NCBI GenBank assembly: GCA_009746045.1
Contig: RPFO01000692.1
Span: forward strand, 529,640 to 593,639
DNA: 64,000 nucleotides
Origin: Mesostigma viride
Lineage: Eukaryota > Streptophyta > Mesostigmatophyceae > Mesostigmatales > Mesostigmataceae
Direction of reading: 5' to 3'
Both the position numbers and the translations under genes were made by a program. The notes below the pieces were generated by a model. That model was not told where the DNA came from, ran no database searches, and saw nothing but the letters and a program-made list of their open reading frames with translations. Within the stretch, counting starts at the first letter, position 1. Every line of letters starts with the position of its first letter. Shown here piece by piece: positions 46,226 to 58,100 of the stretch.

Positions 46226-46257
46226 ATGCATCGGGCGAGGTATTTCCTGGCAAACAG
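46226..46257 (+). CDS. Candidate first exon of the GABA transaminase (mitochondrial presequence start)
   Basis: ATG in a good context (ggcaccATG) encodes MHRARYFLAN, basic and without acidic residues, and ends at AG|GTTGGT in phase 2. A phase-compatible exon could begin at 47,528 after ctctaggcag (GRYSSGASADAVAAAAPSV), which also looks like a transit peptide. Neither links directly to the exon at 47,931, so one more exon would be missing. Low confidence. Confidence 0.3.
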
Positions 46258-46867
46258 GTTGGTAATTGCGTCGAATTATGACTTGCTTGCGACCGCGGGC
46301 CAGGTGCTCGAGCGTTTTGCGATCCTGATTATTAGCACCTTGTTCCCAGCGTCTTTATTGGAATCTCACGCTTATTGGATTGATCTCGTCACGCTTGGTG
46401 TTTATGGCAGGCTTTCTGCCGTGACTTCAGCCGTTTTAGACACTGCTCCGGCCGTCGGTTTCCTCTCGTGGCGGAGTTCAGCGGAAGTATCTGCGCCCCC
46501 TTGGTCGCCCACGCCAGCCTTTGAACGGCGTTTCTCATATCCTGCAGCTGAACCGTTATCGTGAGTTTTTGGTCAAACTATCTACCCGTGTATTCTATCT
46601 ATGCAGCAACCCAGTCGGCGTGGTACTTGCAGGCGGCAGTCTAGCCATGGTAGTCCCTGTCAGATCTGTTGAGATCGGCACACGACAGATGGCAAGCATC
46701 TTATCCGGTAGCGGTTAGGCGGCCTGTTATCCATGCAGAGGAGTCTGCACTGACGAAAGCTTTGGCAATTGCACAAGTATTCCTCGGCATGCTCCAGCGG
46801 GTATTGCAGCCCGCATACTTCCATGCACATAGGACAGAAAGCCAGGAAGGGCTGGATGCTACACAGT

Positions 46868-47160
46868 GACCATTATTGGGATTGCTATTCATGACCATTA
46901 TTGGGATTGCTACACAGTGACCATTATTGGGATTGCTATTCATGACCATTATTGGGATTGCTATTCATGACCATTATTGGGATTGCTATTCATGACCATT
47001 ATTGGGATTGCTACACAGTGACCATTATTGGGATTGCTATTCAGGACCATAATTGGGATTGCTACACAGTGACCATTATTGGGATTGCTATTCAGGACCA
47101 TAATTGGGATTGCTACACAGTGACCATGATTGGGATTGCTATTCAGGACCATAATTGGGA
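46868..47160. repeat. 25-27-bp array, about 11 copies
   Basis: Units of gaccattattgggattgct followed by attcat, acacagt or attcag; probably within a 5' intron of the transaminase gene. Confidence 0.9.
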
Positions 47161-47321
47161 CAAGGCGCACAGGCATAGAAGGCTGACTTGGTGTGGCTTG
47201 TTCTTTGTGACAGATGTTGTATGTGTTGGTTCGTGGTGGCTGTTGTTCCTATTGGTTCGTGATGGGTGGGCCAATGTGCATTCCGTCGAGAGGCCCGCAC
47301 TTGATGAGGCAACTCGCTTGT

Positions 47322-47386
47322 TCCGCATGCCTAGGGTGCATGCACTGCCTAGGGTGCATGCCTTGCCTAGGGTGCATGCCTTGACT
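47322..47386. repeat. 18-bp array, three to four copies
   Basis: Units of cctagggtgcatgcc in tandem. Confidence 0.8.
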
Positions 47387-47930
47387 GGGGCGCATCTGCA
47401 TGTAGCTGCTCGCTCCTCTCGCGACATGCCTTTATTGAGCACAACATGCCTCTATTGAACATCTTATTCACCAGCGCAAGGTTGCCCCGTGCGGCATGAG
47501 CGTGCCACCCCTGATGACTCTAGGCAGGGGACGGTATTCATCTGGGGCTTCCGCCGACGCTGTCGCTGCCGCTGCTCCTTCCGTGCTGCGTTTCAGATGT
47601 CAAAGCTGCCTGCATGCCTGCTATACTCCTCACTGCATGCCTGCTTCCTCGACGGTCTTTAGTTGTTGATACTGTCATCGGCACTCAGGCCATTGGCATT
47701 GTGACGGCCCATTTCCTGTGGATTCTAAGTGAGAGTTCTCTTCTTGGATGCCAAGTTGATGCGTGTCGCGTCCTTGTTCCTCTGGCGTGCCTGCTGGATG
47801 GTCCACGGACATGCGGTCATGCGTGGTTGTACGGCAATTTTTTTGCGACTGCTTTGTGGGTCTGCTGCGGCTGCGTCCGCTGCGTCTGCATCCACACCAG
47901 CGATGGCACACCCCAAGGTCCCCTCCCCAG

Positions 47931-49063
47931 CCTGCTGGCACCCTTCAGCAACCTCACGCTGGCCACCCGCAAGGAACCGCTCACCATCACGCGCGCCGAG
48001 GTAGGGGTTGTGGTAGGGGTTGTGGTAGGGGTTGTGGTAGGGGTTGTGGTAGGGGTTGTGGTAGGGGTTGTGGTAGGGGTTGTGGTAGGGGTTGTGGTAG
48101 GGGTTGTGGTAGGGGTTGTGGTAGGGGTTGTGGTAGGGGTTGTGGTAGGGGTTGTGGTAGGGGTTGTGGTAGGGGTTGTGGTAGGGGTTGTGGTAGGGGT
48201 TGTGGTAGGGGTTGTGGTAGGGGTTGTGGTAGGGGTTGTGGTAGGGGTTGTGGTAGGGGTTGTGGTAGGGGTTGTGGTAGGGGTTGTGGTAGGGGTTGTG
48301 GTAGGGGTTGTGGTAGGGGTTGTGGTAGGGGTTGTGGTAGGGGTTGTGGTAGGGATTGTGGTAGGGGTTGTGGTAGGGGTTGTGGTAGGGGTTGTGGTAG
48401 GGGTTGTGGTAGGGGTTGTGGTAGGGGTTGTGGTAGGGGTTGTGGTAGGGGTTGTGGTAGGGGTTGTGGTAGGGGTTGTGGTAGGGGTTGTGGTAGGGGT
48501 TGTGGTAGGGGTTGTGGTAGGGGTTGTGGTAGGGGTTGCCTGAGATGGGGGGAGGTTGGTGAGTAGAGGGATCGTTTTTGCGTGCACCGGCTGGAGCGGT
48601 CGCTTGTGGGGTTGGCGCCGCGGTGAAGCAGGCGCTCATGGTTGGGTGACGGGTAGGGTAGGGGCAGTGGTTGTGCGTGCAGGTAGGGGCATGGGTTGGA
48701 GCGGTCGCTTGTGTGGTTGGCGCCGCGGTGAAGCAGGCGCTGATGGTTGGGTGACGGGTAGGGTAGGGGCAGTGGTTGTGCGTGCAGGTAGGGGCATGGG
48801 ATGGAGCGGTCGCTTGTGTGGTTGGCGCTGCGGTGAAGTCGGCGCTGATGGTTGGGTGACGGGTAGGGTAGGGGCAGTGGTTGTGCGTGCAGGTAGGGGC
48901 ATGGGATGGAGCGGTCGCTTGTGTGGTTGGCGCTGCGGTGAAGTCGGCGCTGATGGTTGGGTGACGGGTAGGGTAGGGGCAGTGGTTGTGCGTGCAGGTA
49001 GGGGCAGTGGTTGGCTCTGTGCGTGGCTGCTTGCCGAGGTAGGGTACTGGGTAAAAGGTAATG

Positions 49064-49157
<94 letters not shown>

Positions 49158-52100
49158 TGTGTGTATGTGTGTGTGTGTGTTTGTTTGGTTTCATGCTTGC
49201 GTGCAACGTCTTTTCCTTGCAATGCCATGCTTGGCCTCCTTGCTCATGATGTATGTGCATGGCCCATTCTGTACGCCCACTGCCGTGCGCAAATAAGTAT
49301 TTGGAGCTGTAATTGGAAGATTAAATTGTAGTTGTGGACTATTCTTCACCTGCAACAAGGGGCGTGGCGCGGTCGCACGTATGACATACTACGTACGTAT
49401 GAGAGCGTACGTAGTCGCTTCTCACGCTGCCACGCCCCGGCACACACGTGTGCCCTTGTGCCATGTGCCCATGTGCCATGGTACCTGCTGCAGGGCGTCT
49501 ACGTGTATGACAAGCACGGCAACAAATATCTGGATGGCCTGGCCGGACTCTGGTGCAACGCGCTCGGTGGGTTGTCACGCATGTCCCCACACACGATCGC
49601 GCGCGCAAGGGAGGTCATCTTAGGGGGTCAAGAGTACCTGGATGTTCGTATCCTGCCTGTGCTACCATAGGTATAATCGCAGCGCTCTGGACTCTTGTGC
49701 AACATGCTGAGTTGGTGGTCGCAGTGTTTAGATAGGAATATTGGATATGAGCCCGTGATGTGTGTATGATATTCGCCCTCACAAAGTGCTTTCCATGCTT
49801 TCTTTATCGAGCATGTTTGCAGTTTGTCTGAACTGATTTGCCCTTGCACAGGCTGGTCCTCGGGCTCACTCACCTATGCACTTCATTCATGCAAGGGATG
49901 GACCTCCTCCTGTCATTGGTTGTGCACCTGCCTGATGCTGTCATCATCATCATCGCCTCCTACCAAACATCGCTACCTACCAGCCACCTTCATCATTATG
50001 AAGAGTACCTAATACCTGCCAGTCGCCCCCACCCCGACCCTAACCCTTACCCGCCAGGTGGCAGCTGCCAGCGGCTACGGGACGCCGCCGTTCGCCAAAT
50101 GGATGCCCTCCCGTTCTACCCGTCGTTTTGGAACCGGACGACCGACACCACGCTGGTGGGTTATGTTTGGGATAGTAGTATAGTAGTATAGTAGTATAGT
50201 AGTTTAGTCGTAGAGTAGTAGAGTAGTTTAGTAGTAGAGTAGTATAGTAGTAGAGTAGTAGAGTAGTAGAGTAGTAGAGTACAGTAGTACAGTAGTGTAG
50301 TAGTATAGTAGTATAGTAGTATAGTGGTATAGTAGTACAGTAGTAGAGTAGTAGAGTAGTAGAGTAGTAGAGTAGTAGAGTAGTAGAGTAGTAGAGTAGT
50401 AGAGTAGTAGAGTAGTAGAGTAGTAGAGTAGTAGAGTAGTAGAGCAGTAGCGTAGTAGACTAGTAGGCTAGTAGACTAGTAGAGTAGTAGAGTAGTAGAG
50501 TAGTAGAGCTGTAGAGTAGTATAGTAGTAATGATGAGATATTGAGCTTACAGAGGCAGGGTGACCGACACCACGCGGGTGGGTGGTGTTAGACATGTTGC
50601 TGTGAGGACACCATGATGTGCATGAGCGTGTTGACACCGCCGCCTCGCTGGTAGGCTCCAGCTGGTTTGTTATCGCTCAAAGTAGTTGAAGGAGGAAGCC
50701 TGTTTTGTATTTGATGTATATGACATCTGGAGAAGGCGCTGGTGCTTGCCGGCTGGTTGTTTCTTAATCCATTTAGTGATTGTTCATTGAGGGATTCTGT
50801 GGGTGTATATACTTTTTGTCGACTACTGCGTTTTTTTGATACTTTTAGTCGGTTACAGTACCATCTTAAAGTTGCGGGCACCGCCTGGTTGCGATCCCAT
50901 GTCGCTGCTTGGATGGGATATCTTGGATGGTAAAACCTTATCTAGGTTGGATGGGAAATCTTGGATGGTAAAACCTTATCTAGGTTGGATGGGAAATCTT
51001 CGATGGTAAAACCTTATCTAGGTTGGATGGGAAATCTCGGATGGTAAAACCTTATCTAGGTTGGATGGGAAATCTCGGATGGTAAAACCTTATCTAGGTT
51101 GGATGGGAAATCTCGGATGGTAAAACCTTATCTAGGTTGGATGGGATATCTTGGATGGTAAAACCTTATCTAGGTTGGATGGGAAATCTCGGATGGTAAA
51201 ACCTTATCTAGGTTGGATGGGAAATCTCGGATGGTGAAACCTTATCTAGGTTGGATGGGAAATCTCGGATGGTAAAACCTTATCTAGGTTGGATGGGATA
51301 TCTTGGATGGTAAAACCTTATCTAGGTTGGATGGGATATCTCGGATGGTAAAACCTTATCTAGGTTGGATGGGAAATCTCGGATGGTAAAACCTTATCTA
51401 GGTTGGATGGGATGTCTCGGATGGTAAAACCTTATCTAGGTTGGATGGGATATCTCGGATGGTAAAACCTTATCTAGGTTGGATGGGAAATCTCGGATGG
51501 TAAAACCTTATCTAGGTTGGATGGGAAGTCTCGGATGGTAAAACCTTATCTAGGTTGGATGGGAAATCTCGGATGGTAAAACCTTATCCAGGGTGGATTG
51601 GTTTTTACTTTCTAGCTCACTTGTCCATATCCTGTGCTGGCGCGTTTTGCCATGGCTGTGGGCAGTGATGTGTACTCCTGCCTGGACTTAAACGGGCAAG
51701 GATTTTGCCTGGCGTTTGGTGAAGGCGTTTCTGCGTGGGCCCAGTGATCAAAGCATCGAGGTCCAGCTGCTCCGCAGTCTCCACAAGTTTTGTGGATGCG
51801 CGCGCCATGGGATGCGCGCGGGCTCATCCTGTGCAAGGGATGTGGTGCCTTTGGGTTCAGCTGTTGTTTGAGGCGCACAGGGCGTGCCGCGTGCCCGCAC
51901 TATGCAGTGCCCGCGTGCCGGATGAACGAATCATAGCGTTGCCCCTGTGTTCTGTGAGGTACCCGAATACAGTCAATTGTTACTTTCTGTTTCTCTTACG
52001 TTTGTTTCAACTTTTTGTGTTCCGTTTCCCCCCTTTGCGTGGCCATGCGCGCGGCGTGCGCAGGCACTAGCGGACGAGCTTCTTGCTTCCTTTCGGCCTG

Positions 52101-55100
52101 TCGTGGAGAACGGGCAGGTCTTCTTCACGAGCGGGGGATCGGACGCCAATGACAGCATCGTGCGTGGCTGCTGGTGGTTGCATAGAGGATGGTATAGGGT
52201 ATCATCATGGTGCGATAGACGATACAATAAGGAATCTTCACAAGTGGTGGATCGGACGCCAACGACAGCATCGTGGGTGGTTGTTAGAAAAATAAATATT
52301 GAAATACTTGACCCCATACACAGCATCGTGCGTTACTGCTGATGTGATAAATAATGCGACCTTAAGGAATCATATGACCCATCCAGAACGGGCATGTCTT
52401 CTTCACCTGCGGCGGGTAACACACCAAACACGGCATTCCACCCTGATTATTAGAAATAATCACAACTCAATTAGACATAGATTGACGCACTAGGCGTCAC
52501 TATAAGAAACAGCACCGCCGTTTCTAATATGGTCACGCACGCATAGCTGCTGCTTTCATAATTGCTGAGCTGTGAAGACGATGTACGATGTGAGGCATTT
52601 GATCTGTAACGGCACAGGCAGCTGGCGGCTCCTTCCGCTGTTTTCTTCCGTTCTCCCGTTCCCCGCTCCCTGCTCCCCGCTCCACCCCTCCCTTTGAGGC
52701 CGCACGTCGATAAGGGGGGAATGTTTGCACGCGAATATGCTCCCTCTTACCGACTAGTGCCATTAGTGTGTATTTGCTTGAAATACCTATATTGTTATAT
52801 TATATTTGTTTGAGTCACCTATCCATACAACCCCCCCTACGGTTTACTCCTTGCTTCCACCTTCCTACGCCACTTACCATATCATGTTGTTTTTCCGTTG
52901 TTGTCTTTATTGTCGTGTATTTGGCTTTGTTTGACGCCACAGTATCTTGGTGTGCTGGCTGTTGCCGTGGGATGCCTTTGTGTTGGTCGTTTGCAGGTGA
53001 AGCTCGTGTGGTACTACCACAACGCCATCGGCCTACCCAGGAAGAAGAAGATCATTGTGCGCGACCGCGCGTACGTGACGTAGGGGCTAGCGTGATAGTA
53101 TAACACATATGATAGTGCATGGGGTAGTGCATGAGGTAGTGCAAAGGGTAATGCATGGCTAGCGCGACACCGCGCCGCATACCATCATGTTCTTTTCTTG
53201 TGCGACCGCGCGGATGTGACCGCGCCAGCTTTAGGGGTTGATGTGATGCTATGATTACGAAACTATGCAATAACGCACGGGGTGGTGTGCACGTATGCGG
53301 GAGCTCATATGCGTGTGGCAGCGCCAGCGTTATGGGGTGACTGTATGCGGGAGTGTGTGCTTATGCGATATGGACGTTAGGACACCAAAATAATACTAGC
53401 CGCAGGACACTATAGTGGCATACGATTGTTAGCGTGCAGGACACTATAGTGATAATATTCGGCGTTGGACACTAAAATAGCATGCAATTGTTAGTGTGGG
53501 GACGTAGTGTGGGGTGGGGTGCATGCGCGCAGGGGGGCGCATACGTGCTGCATGTACAGTTTTTATTTCTACGTGCCGCTGCATGATGGGGTGGTGGGGC
53601 ATACATTGACAGCTGGTGTCTGCATGCAGTATCGAATTGTATGGCTAATGGTATAGCTACCTGTTGTCTATCTGTGATACGTCAAGCATGCAAGGTCCTT
53701 GTACCCCGGTGTTCCATTTCGTGCTGTTTATCTGTAGCCTACGTCAACGTGTGCTTGTCCCAGGGATAACTGGATGGCATCTCGGTGATATGCTGGGGCG
53801 CAGGAGGGGTGAACCAGGAAGGCCTAGGCGGACCTACTTCTCGAGTAGCTAGCCTAAAGGCAAGCCATGCCAGACATTCCCGACCCCACGGTACCTTGAC
53901 AGGTTGTCATCCAGCTGCGTCGGGTGATGGTTCTTCTTTCTGTCTTGCAAGGCCCATGCTGACGTGTGGCCAATCGCCACAATCGGTCGCATCCCTGCCA
54001 TTAACAGTTGCCTGCAAGTAACATTTGCCCCCAATCAACGATTGCCTGCGACCAAAAACTGCCTGCTTTTGTCTGCTCCTCTTGTCTGTGTCCCTCCGGC
54101 ACTTGCCCTCGGCGCAGCTATCACGGCTCGAGCGTCCTCTCCGGCAGCCTTACTGGGTAAGCGCGATACGGGTGGGGAGGCAAGAAAAACGGGCATGGTG
54201 GCCTCCTGCTGTGTCGGCGTGCCCCTAAGAACTGCACATGACAACCTGTTTTTGGGTAGCGGGCAACCGTCTGGATGCACAAGTTTTTGTGCCAGGATAG
54301 CCCAACCAACTTGACCATGTTGTGTTGAAAAGGCTTGCGTCATCCCAGTGCTTTGCAAGGCAATTCCCTATTTAGGAATGGGGTTGGCTTTCAATGATGT
54401 TGTCCGAAACTCGATACCGTTTCTGGATTTGACGCCGCCGTAGTATTTAACGCTGTTTTTTCTTTACCCTGGTGAGCCTTTGACTCAGCCGACTCATCAG
54501 AGGGGGAAGGGTTGCGAGCTATTGGAGGGCTTGGCTGTCATGCAATCATTTGCGTGTCATGATTTGCATCCTTGCCCGCCTGTGTGCCATATTGCTTGCA
54601 TTCTGCACCCCCCTTTCCCTCACAGGCTGGCGCTGCTCCACAGCGGCTTTGATGCGCCCGTGACCGGCCTCATCTTGCGCACGAGCAGCCCCCACTACAA
54701 GCGGCATGCGCGGCCAGGTGGGGATGAGACAGCGGCTACCCAAGTGCGAGGTGGGGATAAGACAGCGGCTATTCTTGGTGCACTAAAGGCCATGCGTCTG
54801 CCCGTATGTTTGCAAGCCGCAGGGCCCCTACCAGCGCTTGCACATCCATGTGGGGAAGGTGCCTGTGCGGGCCGCTCATCGTTCCTCGGCTCTTGCTGCA
54901 CCTCTCTGGTGTGCCATGGGGCATGTGTGCGCAGGCGAGAGCGAGGAAGACTTTTCCACACGGATGGCGGACGAGCTGGATGCGCTGATACAGAGGGAAG
55001 GGGCAGACACGGTGGGTGCGCCAGTATACGTTTGGAATGGCCAGAGGGAAGGCGCGGACTCGGTGGATGCGCCCGTGTACGTTTGGAATGAGCATGCGTC

Positions 55101-58100
55101 TGTTTGGTGATGCAGAGTGAAGGGGCGCACTGCGTGGGTTCGCGAGTGTGGGAGGTGAGAGGGGAATGGCAGATGGCGTCCGTGCGCGCATGTTTCATGG
55201 GCAAGACGCGGCCTGCATCAGCTCTAGCTCCGCTGGGACTATGGAACCCCGCTTCTCTATTTGCGGGCATGTTTGACTTTGGGCCTTTGAAGGTTGTTCT
55301 CACAGCAAGCACCCGCGCTGACGCAGTGGTGGGGGATGCCATCGGTTGCCCTCACGGGGTTGGCTGCCACCCCTTGCGGTGCGCTCATGGTGGCTGCCAC
55401 CCCTTGCCCTCATCGTGTGAGGGTTGCCACCACTTGCACCACCCGCATGGTGTGCAATCACTTGATTATCTCGATCATCTGCTTGCACTTGCGTCCGCAG
55501 ATTGCTGCGTTTTTCGCGGAGCCTGTTCAAGGGGCGGGCGGCGTCATCCCGCCCCCCAAGACGTACTTCCCCAAAGTAAGCACTCTGTCCTCGTGTATTT
55601 TGTGGACGTAGTTATGGTGAATGAAAGCCATAACAAGTAAGCACCTGTGCTCCGGTATCAAAGTTGTTAACGAGTTACATGACATTAGGCCAGCAGGCTC
55701 CGCTCTCTTTTCTGTTGGTGCACCAAGGGCGAAAGCTGGGGAAATTCGTGTTGGATCTTTCACCATGGGAAGAAGCACACGCATGTAACCAAGGGACGGC
55801 AAGAGTAAGTTCCGGGAGATGATGTTTGTGGGGTGGGTACTCCATGTTGGGGAAGTCATGTGGAATTTCGGGCTTTGGAAAATAAGGAAAGCGCCTCAAG
55901 GCAATGACGTTTCTCGCAACAAATAAGTAATTATTGTTTTTCTAGGAAGGGCGGCGTCTGCTTGTTGTTCATACTGTGCTCTGGCGCCCCGTGCACCGTC
56001 ATGACAGCCCTGGTGAAATTGGTATAGGTGGGCTTCCCCAACGTGGGAAGCATGTCATTCTTTTTGCATCCTTCTTTTGAGTTTCGTTGATTTCAAGACA
56101 AGGCATTTTTTGTGGCCCATCAATCACATGCAGAAGCAAATGGTTTTACCATGAATTTCTCTGCCTGCACTGGCTGCCTTCTCCCCCCAACCCCCTCCAC
56201 TCACCTCCTCCACTCACCCCCTCCACGCCCCCCCTCCACTCACCCCCTCCACTCACCCCCTCCACTCACCCCCTCCACTCACCCCCTCCACTCACCCCCT
56301 CCACTCACCCCCTCCACTAACCCCCTCCACTCACCCCCTCCACTCACCCCCTCCTCTCACCCCCTCCACCCACCCCTCCTCTCACCCCCTCCACCACCAC
56401 CCTCCACTCACCCCTCCACTCACCCCTCCACCACCACCCTCCACTCACCCCCTCCACCCACCCCCTCCACTCACCCCCTCCACTCACCCCCTCCACCCAC
56501 CCCCTCCACTCACCCCCTCCACCCCCCCTCCACCCACACCCTCCACTCACCCCCCTCCACTCACCCCCTCCACTCACCCCCTCCACCCACCCCCTCCACC
56601 CCCCCCTCCACTCACCCCCTCCACCCACCCCCTCCACCCACCCCCTCCACTCACCCCCTCCACCCCCCCCTCCACTCACCCCTCCACTCACCCCTCCACC
56701 ACCACCCTCCACTCACCCCCTCCACTCACCTCCTCCACTCACCCCCTCCACGCCCCCCTCCACTCACCTCCTCCACTCACCCCCTCCACTCACCCCCTCC
56801 ACCCACCCCCTCCACTCACCCCCTCCACCCACCCCCTCCACTAACCCCCTCCACTCACCCCCTCCACACCCCCTCCACTCACCCCCTCCACCCACCCCCT
56901 CCACTCACCCCCTCCACTCACCCCTCCACTCACCCCCTCCACTCACCCCTCCACCACCACCCTCCACTCACCCCCTCCACCCACCCCCTCCACTCACCCC
57001 CTCCACTCACCCCTTCCACCCACCCCCTCCTCTCACCCCCTCCACCACCCTCCTCCACCCACACCCTCCAATCACCCCCCTCCACTCACCCCCTCCACTC
57101 ACCCTCTCCACCCACCCCCTCCACCACCCCCCTCCATCACCCCCTCCACCCACCCCCTCCACTCACCCCCTCCACCACCCCCCTCCACCCACCCCCTCCA
57201 CTCACCCCCTCCACTCACCCCCTCCACTCACCCCCTCCACTCACCCCCTACACCCACCCTCGTCACCCACACCCGCCACCAACCCTATACGCCTACTACC
57301 CCCCTCCACCTGACCCTTGCGCTGTCGGCCGCAGATCCAGCAAGTGCTCAAGAAGCACGACATCCTGTTCGTGGCGGACGAGGTATGCGACGTGTCTATT
57401 TTTAGCACTCTGCGTTCGGCTGCCGCCGTGGCCTCATTGGGACCCTGGGCATCGCCTTTGCGGGTTGCGAGAGCACCCAGGCATTTGCAAGGGGTCGGCT
57501 TCAACAGCTCTAGGCCGCCGCTGTTCACAGCGCAGTGTTATGCGTGCAATGGAGCGTGTGACGATGCCGTAGTCACATCGTTATACTACACCAGCATGTG
57601 TCCTGACACATATGAATAGGTGCCTGGGTGAATCCTCCAGCAGTTCCGAGAAAGACTGTTTTCAGCGTGGTCATTGTCAATCCCTCGTCAGTAATCCTGT
57701 CAACTGCAGTAGTTATCCTGTCGACTACAACAGTACTCCTGTCGACTACTGAAAACGGCACGTACAGGGAGTGGGACTATTTCTGCCTTGTCCTGCATTC
57801 ATGCACACTTACTAATGACATGCACTGGGATATGCGCTCATGCATGCAGAATTTTCACAATTCAACCCCCTCTTGAAGCCGTAGCGCGTCAGTGGGTATG
57901 TGCTGTCATAATCGATTGGAATGCTTGCTTTCATGTCCGTGCATGCTGTCGCGTTGTACTCTGCGAGCTAGCGCGTCTGACTTCATGCAGATACCCTTGG
58001 GGCTTCTGTGTTCAGTATAAAGACTCCAAAAGAAAATAAGAAGAAAAGAGACTCCAAAAGAAAACGAAAAGAGACTCCCAAAACCACAAAAAGAAAGTGG

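Noticed and set aside
47725-49260. Open frame of 511 codons on the minus strand across the 12-bp array
   Set aside because: It is a by-product of a 12-bp repeat (four codons) without stops; the plus strand holds the conserved transaminase exons and their splice sites.
56112-57572. Pro/Ser/Thr/His-rich protein of 486 residues resembling a cell-wall extensin
   Set aside because: It is a pure 12-bp repeat inside an intron between two well-supported transaminase exons.
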